Positions 41,954-49,454 of a DNA stretch of 50,463 bases are shown here, one piece after another. A program made the translations under genes and the position numbers. The first letter of the stretch is position 1. Every line of letters starts with the position of its first letter. Below the pieces are notes generated by a model that ran no database searches, was not told the origin of the DNA, and saw only the letters and a list, made by a program, of their open reading frames with translations. The DNA comes from Candidatus Heimdallarchaeota archaeon. Its GTDB lineage: Archaea > Asgardarchaeota > Heimdallarchaeia > Heimdallarchaeales > Heimdallarchaeaceae. Where the stretch lies: positions 1-50,463 of the forward strand of contig JAEOSZ010000131.1 in NCBI GenBank assembly GCA_016840095.1, written 5' to 3'.

Positions 41954-43114
41954 ATGAAGGAAATGGCAAAAGGGATGTACAGTATTCTTGGTGAAGGTGC
42001 TTTTGAGTATTTAGCTAAAGCACAAGCTCAAGAGAGAAAAGGAGAAGAAGTCCTTCACTTTGAAATTGGGCAACCCGATTTTCCAACTCCACAACATATC
42101 AAAGATTCAGCGTTTGAATCAATAAGGAACAATTTTACAGGATATGTTGCAGCAACAGGAATTTTGGATTTAAAACATGCAATTCAAGATGAAATCGAAC
42201 AAACTCGAGGTTTCAGACCAACTGAAAAACAAGTATTGATTCTACCTGGTGCTAAACCTGGAATCTTCTTCACAATGTTGGGCTTAGTAAATCCGGGTGA
42301 TGAAGTAATTTATCCTGATCCTGGTTTTCCTACATATGGTTCAGTAGTTCAGTATCTAGATGCGGGAGATGTACCAGTACAACTTAAAGAGGAAAATGAA
42401 TTTCGATTAAATCCTGATGACATTGAAGAGAGAATCACTGAAAAAACTAAGTTAATAATTTTAAATAGTCCTCAAAATCCAACAGGTTCAGTAATGACTA
42501 AGGCTGAGATAGAATCAGTAGCTGAACTAGCAGAACAGAATAACATCTTCATTCTCTCTGATGAAATATACTCCAAAATGCTTTACGAAGCTTCTTTTCA
42601 TTCTGCTTCTGTCAGAGACGAATCGAAAGAAAGAACAATCATACTTGATGGGTTTTCAAAATCATATGCAATGACTGGATGGAGATTAGGTTATGTTGTT
42701 GGTCCAGAAGAGGTTATTGAAAGAATGGGAACATTGATGATTAATGCTCTTTCATGTACCACATCATTTGTTCAAAAAGCTGGAATAACTGCTTTGAAAG
42801 GAACCCAAGAACCTTTGAAAATGATGATGGAAGCATTTCTTGAAAGAAGAAATGCAATTGTAAAGGGTTTGAACAGTATTCCAAACTTTTCGTGTTTATC
42901 TCCTCAAGGTGCATTCTATACCTTTCCTAACATTAAGAAGACAGGTATGACTTCTAGAGAAATGGCTAATCACATCCTATATAATGCAGGAGTATGCTGT
43001 TTACCAGGATCATCTTTTGGTAAAGGTGGTGAAGGATATCTCAGATTCAGTTATGCAACTTCTGTTGATACAATAAATCAAGCAATTAAACAAATAAAAG
43101 AATCATTGCAATAA
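41954..43114 (+). CDS. PLP-dependent class I/II aminotransferase (aspartate-aminotransferase type)
   Basis: 386 residues from ATG at 41954; a longer frame to 41909 overlaps the previous gene. Fold type I signatures are 'EIGQPDFPTPQHI', 'LPGAKPGIFFTMLGLVNPGDEV', 'ILNSPQNPTGSVMTKAEI', 'LSDEIYSKMLYE' and the PLP-Lys motif 'LDGFSKSYAMTGWRLGYV'. The C-terminal 'GAFYTFPNIK' and 'LRFSYATS' hold the substrate-carboxylate Arg. It moves amino groups between an amino acid and 2-oxoglutarate or pyruvate. Its substrate may be made or used by the unknown enzyme encoded just upstream. Confidence 0.9.
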   Translation: MKEMAKGMYSILGEGAFEYLAKAQAQERKGEEVLHFEIGQPDFPTPQHIKDSAFESIRNNFTGYVAATGILDLKHAIQDEIEQTRGFRPTEKQVLILPGAKPGIFFTMLGLVNPGDEVIYPDPGFPTYGSVVQYLDAGDVPVQLKEENEFRLNPDDIEERITEKTKLIILNSPQNPTGSVMTKAEIESVAELAEQNNIFILSDEIYSKMLYEASFHSASVRDESKERTIILDGFSKSYAMTGWRLGYVVGPEEVIERMGTLMINALSCTTSFVQKAGITALKGTQEPLKMMMEAFLERRNAIVKGLNSIPNFSCLSPQGAFYTFPNIKKTGMTSREMANHILYNAGVCCLPGSSFGKGGEGYLRFSYATSVDTINQAIKQIKESLQ

Positions 43115-43166
43115 TTCCGAACATTTATTTGTGTATAATGCTTTTTTTTTTGATAGGTGCTATAGA

Positions 43167-43376
43167 ATGGAAGAAGAAACAGCAAAGAAATTATGTTTGG
43201 AAATGCGGAATGGTAGAGCAAAAGGAATATGGAAGCTTCAATGCTATTTCTGTAACAAATTTGCACAGAAGAACCCAAAAAACTACTGTTACAATAATGC
43301 ACCTAATTTTTCAGGATGTAATATTATTAATAGTTATATTAAAAAGTCAGAGAAGAAGGGACATTCTATTAATTAG
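43167..43376 (+). CDS. Small Cys-rich (zinc-finger-like) protein, 69 aa
   Basis: 69 residues from ATG at 43167, preceded by AGGTG seven bases upstream and a TATA-like TGTATAATG near 43131-43139. The middle has C-x2-C-x11-C-x9-C ('QCYFCNKF...YCYNN...SGCN'), a likely zinc-binding knuckle, flanked by basic helices. It fits small archaeal Cys-rich proteins of unknown role. Another overlapping frame (43129-43380) has no Cys pattern and no ribosome site. It converges with the amidohydrolase gene, 7 bp away. Confidence 0.6.
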   Translation: MEEETAKKLCLEMRNGRAKGIWKLQCYFCNKFAQKNPKNYCYNNAPNFSGCNIINSYIKKSEKKGHSIN

Positions 43377-43383
43377 ATAGTTG

Positions 43384-44199
43384 TTATAGGTTTAACAATT
43401 GAGCTATATTAACTCCTAATATCATTTCTTTCTGTTTATCAGTTATATCCATTTTTCTGACTTTAGCTATGTTCAGTTCAAGACATCTATCACCTATAGG
43501 AGAATCTGAACCTAGTAGAATTTTGTCATCACCAAATATCTTCATTGCTGTTTTAATTCTTTTATTTGAGACTATGAAGTAAGTTGAAATGTCAAAAAAG
43601 ACGTTCTTAAGATCTTTACCTTTTCTTGCAATGGTTTCGAATCCCATCATGTGAGCAACTATATAGTTGGCTTTAGGAAATTCTCTTGCTAATTTTACAA
43701 ATTTACGAATTTCTCTGAAATTGTAGAGATGGATGAAAATCGGAATGTTCTTTTCAATTGCAAATTTGGATATAGTTTTCATTCCTTCATCTTTGTTTGA
43801 GAAATTAGTCAAACATTGATGTAGCTTAATTGCTGCAAATGACATTTTCCTGTAACTCTCTTCTAGAGTTTTAAGTAATTTTGAATCATTTGGATTGATC
43901 CAGAAATATTGAATTAACCTATCAGGAAATTTACTAACTAGAGAATACACATAATCATTATCAGGTTGAGGGAAAAATCTATGTTGCTTTCGTAAGAAAA
44001 AGATATTGCTTAGAATATGGAAAAATGGAATCATTGAAGCTTTTCTATAAGCAACTTTAGGAACTTCAAATTCAACATCAGGCTCTGTACCACTAGGGCA
44101 AAGAACCACTTTATCTACACCAATTTTATCCATCAATGGTATGAGTTTTTCAGTGTAACCAAATTCTCCAAAAGCATGAGCATGACCATCAATTATCAT
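43384..44199 (-). CDS. Amidohydrolase-2 family TIM-barrel metal-dependent hydrolase
   Basis: 271 residues. Metal-site motifs of the amidohydrolase superfamily appear in order: 'IIDGHAHAFG' (His6-x-His8), 'AAIKLHQCL', 'IFIHLYNF', 'IVAHMMGF' and 'ILLGSDSPIG' (Asp). The family includes decarboxylases (ACMSD, gamma-resorcylate) and lactonases. The substrate cannot be told. It follows the 44217 gene by 17 bp on the same strand. Confidence 0.82.
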   Translation of the reverse strand: MIIDGHAHAFGEFGYTEKLIPLMDKIGVDKVVLCPSGTEPDVEFEVPKVAYRKASMIPFFHILSNIFFLRKQHRFFPQPDNDYVYSLVSKFPDRLIQYFWINPNDSKLLKTLEESYRKMSFAAIKLHQCLTNFSNKDEGMKTISKFAIEKNIPIFIHLYNFREIRKFVKLAREFPKANYIVAHMMGFETIARKGKDLKNVFFDISTYFIVSNKRIKTAMKIFGDDKILLGSDSPIGDRCLELNIAKVRKMDITDKQKEMILGVNIAQLLNL

Positions 44200-44216
44200 G
44201 ATTTAACACCATAAGA

Positions 44217-44804
44217 TTATCCCTTTTCAGCAATTTTGACCATTCGTGCGATTAACTTAAAGAAGATTTCTAATTGATTTATAGAAGTTAGTTTAGCTGA
44301 TAAGGTGCCCTTATTGGTGGATATTACCGAAATGTCCTTCAAAATACGAAGAAAGTATTCACTTACATATGAATCATCCAAAATTCTTGCTGCAAGTTTA
44401 TCATTGTTCGTTTTAATATTTACAAAATTAACAACACTCATTCCTGAGAGTGAATCAAATTCCATTCGTTTTGTTTCTTCTCTTACTCTTACATGAAAAA
44501 ATATTGGAAATTCTTGAATTAATTCGGCATCTATGTGCACATCTTTGTCACTTTCTTCAACTAGAGTTATTCTTTGTGTGATATCATCCTCATGTTCAAA
44601 AGGAAGATCGAAGGTGTATTTCGTTAGATATCCTGAAGTTTTTTTAATTTTGTCTGCACCTATTTCAATTAGCTTCTGCATGATGACATTTTCTCTATCG
44701 GTTGGCAAATCTACTTTATCTTCACCATATTTGTCTCTATAGTACCGCTCTGCTGAAGTAATATGTTCTTCAGGTTTTTTCCTTGATTTGAAAAATCTTG
44801 ACAT
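44217..44804 (-). CDS. Unknown cytosolic alpha/beta protein (195 aa)
   Basis: 195 residues, no TM segment or signal. The N-terminus is basic (MSRFFKSRKKPEE), followed by mixed helices and strands ('YLTKYTFDLPFEHEDD', 'FPIFFHVRVREETKRMEF'). No family is recognised. A TATA-like box (44833-44841, minus strand) about 30 bp upstream gives a short leader. Co-transcribed with the amidohydrolase 17 bp downstream. Confidence 0.65.
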   Translation of the reverse strand: MSRFFKSRKKPEEHITSAERYYRDKYGEDKVDLPTDRENVIMQKLIEIGADKIKKTSGYLTKYTFDLPFEHEDDITQRITLVEESDKDVHIDAELIQEFPIFFHVRVREETKRMEFDSLSGMSVVNFVNIKTNNDKLAARILDDSYVSEYFLRILKDISVISTNKGTLSAKLTSINQLEIFFKLIARMVKIAEKG

Positions 44805-44832
44805 AGATACCCAATTCCTTTAAGGTATTCGT

Positions 44833-44841
44833 ATTTTTATA
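44833..44841 (-). promoter_or_regulatory. TATA-like box for the 44804 gene
   Basis: The minus strand reads TATAAAAAT, centred about 33 bp before the ATG at 44804. It is one of a divergent promoter pair with the box at 44877-44883. Confidence 0.45.
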
Positions 44842-44876
44842 CCTTTTGTACTCTCAAGAAACTTTTTGACAGCAAA

Positions 44877-44883
44877 TTTATAA
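44877..44883 (+). promoter_or_regulatory. TATA-like box for the hom-AOR operon
   Basis: TTTATAA, about 48 bp before the ATG at 44929, would start transcription near 44907 and leave a leader of about 20 bases that includes the ribosome-site-like GAGGG. Confidence 0.45.
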
Positions 44884-44928
44884 GGAAAACAGCTTTAAGT
44901 TGGAATAGAATATTATTGAGGGCTAAAT

Positions 44929-45969
44929 ATGGAATTTAATATAGCGTTTATAGGCTTTGGAGTTGTTGGTCAAGGTTTAGCAGAAATTTTAATTGAACAA
45001 GAAGAATTTCTAAAGAAGAACTACGATTTTCATTTCAAAGTAGTAGCAGTTTCAGATACTATGAAAGGTTCTTGGTATAAAAGAACAGGGTTGGACTTGA
45101 AGAAATTACTAGCTTTAGTTAAAGAAAATGGTAATTTGAAGGGTTATGGTGAAGGAATTGAAGGGTGGGATTCACTAAAAACAATCGAAGAAACAAATGC
45201 AAATCTCATTCTTGAAGTTGCTTGGACAGATTTGAAAACAGGCGAACCTGCAATCACTCATGTCAAAACTGCTCTAAAAAACAAGAAACATGTTGTATTG
45301 ACAAATAAAGGACCAATAGCTTTAGCTGTAAGAGAGTTACTTGATTTAGCTAAAAAGAATGGTGTTGAAATGAGATATGAAGGAACTGTTCTTAGCGGGA
45401 CTCCAGCTTTGAATCTAGGTCTAAATAATCTTGCTGGTGCCGGAATAACTAAAGCCATGGGTATAGTAAATGGAACAACCAATTATATCTTAACAGAAAT
45501 GGAAAAAGGAATGAGTTATGAAGATGCTTTGAAACAAGCTCAAGAATTAGGATATGCTGAAGCAGACCCAACAGCAGATGTTGAAGGTTTTGATGCACTT
45601 GGAAAAATTGTAATTCTTGCTAATACTGTCATGGGTGCTAATCTTAGTAAAGATGAACCACCATGTGAAGGTATAACAAAAATTACCGCTGAAGACATAG
45701 TAAAAGCTAAAGAAGAAGGTTTTAGATGGAAACTAATTGCAGGTGCTGAAATTAAAAAAGATGGATCAATAGATGCTTATGTTAGACCTGAAAAAATTCC
45801 TCTCACACATCCTCTAGCAAATATAATGGGACCAACTAATGCTCTAACTTACTCAACAAAGTATGTTTCTGATGTAACTATAGTTGGACCTGGTGCTGGA
45901 AAATTACCAACAGGATTTGCTCTACTTACTGATATACTCGATATCAATAGACTTGTATCTAAGAGGTAA
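44929..45969 (+). CDS. hom: Homoserine dehydrogenase (no ACT domain)
   Basis: 346 residues. Nucleotide motif 'AFIGFGVVGQGLAE', 'LTNKGPIA', the catalytic-domain signature 'GIVNGTTNYILTEME' and 'GYAEADPTADVEGFDALGK' with the expected Lys and Asp. It reduces aspartate semialdehyde to homoserine with NAD(P)H, a branch point to threonine and methionine. There is no C-terminal ACT domain, so allosteric feedback by threonine is unlikely. It is the first gene of an operon with an aldehyde:ferredoxin oxidoreductase (6 bp apart). Confidence 0.92.
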   Translation: MEFNIAFIGFGVVGQGLAEILIEQEEFLKKNYDFHFKVVAVSDTMKGSWYKRTGLDLKKLLALVKENGNLKGYGEGIEGWDSLKTIEETNANLILEVAWTDLKTGEPAITHVKTALKNKKHVVLTNKGPIALAVRELLDLAKKNGVEMRYEGTVLSGTPALNLGLNNLAGAGITKAMGIVNGTTNYILTEMEKGMSYEDALKQAQELGYAEADPTADVEGFDALGKIVILANTVMGANLSKDEPPCEGITKITAEDIVKAKEEGFRWKLIAGAEIKKDGSIDAYVRPEKIPLTHPLANIMGPTNALTYSTKYVSDVTIVGPGAGKLPTGFALLTDILDINRLVSKR

Positions 45970-45975
45970 TGAATC

Positions 45976-47763
45976 ATGGGTTATATGCATAAATATCTAG
46001 ATGTTGATTTAACATCTGGAAAAATCCATGAGAAAAAATTGGATCCAGAACTTGCAGAAAAATTCATAGGTGGGAAAGGATTAGGTGCAAAAATTCTTTA
46101 TGATGAATTGAAACCCGGAATTGATCCTCTAGGTCCTGAGAACATTATTCTTTTCATGACTGGACCATTAACTGGAACTTCTGTTGTAACTTCAGGCAGA
46201 TGGTGCATTGTAACAAAATCTCCTCATACTGGCATATATCTTGATAGTCAAATTGGAGGGAAGTTTGGTCATCGACTAAAGAAAGCAGGATACGATTATA
46301 TTCTAGTTAGAGGTAGAGCTAAAAACTTGTGTTACTTATATGTCTCTCCTGATGGTTCAACTTTGATATCGGCTAAAGAGGTTTGGCAGAGAGGAACTTT
46401 CGAGACAGAGGAAATCTTAAAAGGAAAACACCCAAAATCTGAAGTTGCTTGTATAGGACCAGCAGGGGAGAAATTAGTCACATATGCTAATGTAATGACA
46501 GATAAATCCCATATGGCAGGAAGGGGAGGAGCTGGTGCAGTTATGGGTTCAAAAAATCTTAAAGCAGTAGTAGTTAGTGGAAATGAAGTAATTGATGCTG
46601 TTCATGATGACTTCAATGAGCTAACTAGAACTTTTCGAACCAAAGTACAAAATGATGATGGTGTAAAAAATAGAAACAGAATTGGAACTATGATGTGGGT
46701 AAACATGTCCAATGAAGGAGGATTTCTACCTACTAGAAATTATCAAAGTGGAGTATTCGAAGATGCTGATGCAATTTCTGGAGAAACAATGCTTGAGAAT
46801 TATACTTATGCGAATAGAGCATGTTATGGTTGTTTGATTGCTTGTGGTAAGGCAAACAAATTTGAAACAGGTAAATATGCAGGATTAGATGTTGATGGTC
46901 CCGAATACGAATCAACAGCTTTGTTAGGATCAAATTGTGGTATCAAGGATTTAGGAGCTGTTGCTAAAGCAAGTGAATTGTGCGATGATTTAGGGTTAGA
47001 TACAATCACTACTGGTGCAACAATAAGTTTTGCAATAGAATGTATTGAAAAAGGATATTTGGAGCAATCTGATGTTGAAAATCTTGTATTTGGTAATGAT
47101 GAGGCAATACTTGAGGTCATAAAACTAATATCCAAAAGAAAAGGTTTTGGAGAGTTACTAGCAAAGGGATCAAAAGCAGCAGCCAAAGAAATAGGTCATG
47201 ATTCGATGGATTTTGCGATCCAGGTTAAAGGAAACGAATTAGCTGGTGTTGAACCAAGAGGTTCTTGGGGAATGGCTTTAGCATACTCTACTGCAGATAG
47301 AGGTGCATGTCATCAAAGAACATGGACACCAAGTGCAGAACTGAGAGGTGACCTTAAACGATTTAGCTTTGAAGGAGTTCCCAAGTTCGTTAAAGAATCT
47401 CAAGATGAACGAGCAGCTTGTTTCTCTCTTGTTGTTTGTGATTTTCTTCCATTTGGGGTTCAAGAAATGGTTGAGATGCTTAATTCTGCTACAGGATTTT
47501 CTTATACCCCTGAAAGCTATTTAGAGACAGGAGAAAGAATCTGGAATTTGACTCGAATGTTCAATACCAGAGAAGGTATAACATCTGGAGATGACATTCT
47601 TCCTGAGAGATTTTTCAAGGATGTTATGCCTGATGGAGATGCAAAGGGACTTGTTGTAAATAGAGATCAATTCGAAGCAGCTAAACTCGAATACTATAAG
47701 CTTAGAGAGTGGGATGATAAAGGAATTCCAACAGAAAGAAAGCTAAAGAAGTTGGGATTATAA
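45976..47763 (+). CDS. Tungsten/molybdopterin aldehyde:ferredoxin oxidoreductase
   Basis: 595 residues, normal AOR length. The N-terminal pterin domain has 'FIGGKGLGAKILYDEL', 'FMTGPLTGTSVVTSGRW', 'GKFGHRLKKAGYD' and 'MAGRGGAGAVMGSKNLKAVVV'. The [4Fe-4S] ligands are Cys283, Cys286 and Cys290 ('ACYGCLIACG') with a fourth Cys near 480-485. Other stretches include 'LDTITTGATISFAIE' and 'AYSTADRGACH'. It oxidises aldehydes to acids using ferredoxin and a W- or Mo-bispterin. A ribosome site (AAGAGGTAATGA) overlaps the hom stop. The aldehyde is unknown; aspartate semialdehyde chemistry next door is suggestive only. Confidence 0.93.
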   Translation: MGYMHKYLDVDLTSGKIHEKKLDPELAEKFIGGKGLGAKILYDELKPGIDPLGPENIILFMTGPLTGTSVVTSGRWCIVTKSPHTGIYLDSQIGGKFGHRLKKAGYDYILVRGRAKNLCYLYVSPDGSTLISAKEVWQRGTFETEEILKGKHPKSEVACIGPAGEKLVTYANVMTDKSHMAGRGGAGAVMGSKNLKAVVVSGNEVIDAVHDDFNELTRTFRTKVQNDDGVKNRNRIGTMMWVNMSNEGGFLPTRNYQSGVFEDADAISGETMLENYTYANRACYGCLIACGKANKFETGKYAGLDVDGPEYESTALLGSNCGIKDLGAVAKASELCDDLGLDTITTGATISFAIECIEKGYLEQSDVENLVFGNDEAILEVIKLISKRKGFGELLAKGSKAAAKEIGHDSMDFAIQVKGNELAGVEPRGSWGMALAYSTADRGACHQRTWTPSAELRGDLKRFSFEGVPKFVKESQDERAACFSLVVCDFLPFGVQEMVEMLNSATGFSYTPESYLETGERIWNLTRMFNTREGITSGDDILPERFFKDVMPDGDAKGLVVNRDQFEAAKLEYYKLREWDDKGIPTERKLKKLGL

Positions 47764-47773
47764 TCCTCTTTTT

Positions 47774-49294
47774 TTAAATAATTATTCCCCATTCATGGAG
47801 GATATAATTTGTATTTGATTCCAATAAAGTACTTATTGGGTTTTGTAATTCTAATTGCAAAATATCTCTTTCTGTGTAATAGTATTTAAAGAATAAACGC
47901 AGTTGTGAGTATGTATGTGTAGTCGATAATTGGAAATTATAATTTATCCAATCTGAAGGCATTTGTTGAAGTATATGTGTTCCATCATTTTTCAGTAAAT
48001 CTTGTTCATAAAACCAATAATTGATGAGTTCTTCAGCTTCATTAGAAAATAATCCCAAATCTAGTAGAGTATTACTGAGATAGTCTATTAGTTGGTTTTT
48101 TGAAAATGATTTATCATTTAGAATATAGATGTCACCAATTTTGTTGATTACCCATCCATATTCAATTTTGTCAAAATCACTAAAGATATCTGCTTCATAG
48201 AAAAGATAGGGATAAAAAATATCGTTGTAGAGAATTTTTGATCCTGGAAATACTTCAAAAGAATCCCATAGAACAGTATCAGACAACTCAACTTCTGGTA
48301 TGGTTATTGTAGCAAATCCAAATGGCATATGAACAGAAAGCGTTTCAAGAAAAACTTCATCCTGTATATTGTATAAGTAGATAGCAGGTTTTCTTGCATT
48401 GTTAAACCATTTCCAGTAATGAATCGTTATGTTATGATATTCCGTAGTTGTATCAATCCAAGCAATTGTTATATTATCACAAAAAGCTTGAGTATAAGGT
48501 GATCGAACAAAATACATAAAGTCTGATCTACAATTGAATGAAAACTCGCAATTATATGTTGAATTGTTAATTTTAGTAAGATTAAATTCACCAACTGTTG
48601 GCAACAACTGAGCCGGATGTCCAAAATACCAACTAGATGGCCAAAGGCAAACTTCAATACGATCAGGTTCAGTTTCGACTGGAATATATACTGAATCATT
48701 TGCTGGTTCATCCCAGATGACTGTGGTATTGATTTCAACTTCTTTATAAAAAGTTGACCACCAATGAATTTCGATTTCATTGACTTCTTTGCTTTTATCA
48801 AGTCGAAAACACGTAAGACTATCTTGATAATCTACTTCATTAAAATATTTAGGTACTTTGATGATATACTTAATATCATTATCTTCATCGTACTCCATCT
48901 TTATTCTTCCAGTATATGTACCACTTGCATTATACTCCAGTTCTATAAACGAATCTAAAGTCCACTGACCTTGAGGGGGATGAGGAACTTCTTCAAAAAA
49001 TAATCCATTACAGTCATGTGGATTATTTCCCTTATATACTTCTATGTAATCTGGTTGATAATAGCATTTAGAATAACTTTGATTGATACACTCCTTTTCA
49101 TATGTTATTCCAAAAGGTTCGTCAGGATTAACATAGTCCTTTGGATCATCTAAAATAACAGTTACAAAAACATTAGGGGTTGGAATAATTGGTGGGGTAG
49201 TAGAATAATTGACTCCAAAATATATTCCGGTTGAAATTCCAGCTATTCCTATTACACTTGCTATAGTAATTGCAATTAGCTTTCCTTTCAACAT
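47774..49294 (-). CDS. Large N-anchored surface protein with KPAIYLY-type C-terminal domain
   Basis: 506 residues from ATG at 49292-49294. One N-terminal TM helix (about 6-29) anchors it, and the rest is outside the cell. It has repeated beta-rich modules, many NxS/T glycosylation-type sites and several Cys. Near residue 325 is 'ARKPAIYLYNIQDEVFLETL', which ends in a 'YPYLFYEADI' stretch. This resembles a secreted domain with a KPxIYLYP start and YxYLFWE end that I know from bacterial exported proteins. The function is unknown; surface binding is likely. It converges with the AOR gene, 10 bp away. Confidence 0.7.
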   Translation of the reverse strand: MLKGKLIAITIASVIGIAGISTGIYFGVNYSTTPPIIPTPNVFVTVILDDPKDYVNPDEPFGITYEKECINQSYSKCYYQPDYIEVYKGNNPHDCNGLFFEEVPHPPQGQWTLDSFIELEYNASGTYTGRIKMEYDEDNDIKYIIKVPKYFNEVDYQDSLTCFRLDKSKEVNEIEIHWWSTFYKEVEINTTVIWDEPANDSVYIPVETEPDRIEVCLWPSSWYFGHPAQLLPTVGEFNLTKINNSTYNCEFSFNCRSDFMYFVRSPYTQAFCDNITIAWIDTTTEYHNITIHYWKWFNNARKPAIYLYNIQDEVFLETLSVHMPFGFATITIPEVELSDTVLWDSFEVFPGSKILYNDIFYPYLFYEADIFSDFDKIEYGWVINKIGDIYILNDKSFSKNQLIDYLSNTLLDLGLFSNEAEELINYWFYEQDLLKNDGTHILQQMPSDWINYNFQLSTTHTYSQLRLFFKYYYTERDILQLELQNPISTLLESNTNYILHEWGIII

Positions 49295-49337
49295 CAATAA
49301 ATATTGTCCTATGCATTTTTATAGATTTCTACGAACC

Positions 49338-49371
49338 ATTCTAATGATTGTTTTATTCTAATGATTGTTCT
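49338..49371. repeat. Tandem 17-bp repeat upstream of the DHA2 exporter
   Basis: ATTCTAATGATTGTTTT (49338-49354) is followed at once by ATTCTAATGATTGTTCT (49355-49371), 16 of 17 bases identical. It sits in the divergent region between the surface protein (start 49294) and the exporter (start 49455), where a regulator could bind as tandem sites. Confidence 0.45.
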
Positions 49372-49454
49372 GAAATAATATGAAGTTGAGAGTTACGAAG
49401 AGTTAAATACTTGCTAGAAAAGGGTTCAAAACAGATATACTAGAAGAGTGCTTA

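Noticed and set aside
43129..43380. An 83-residue frame in another phase over the Cys-rich miniprotein
   Set aside because: It lacks a ribosome site and Cys pattern; the 43167 frame has both.
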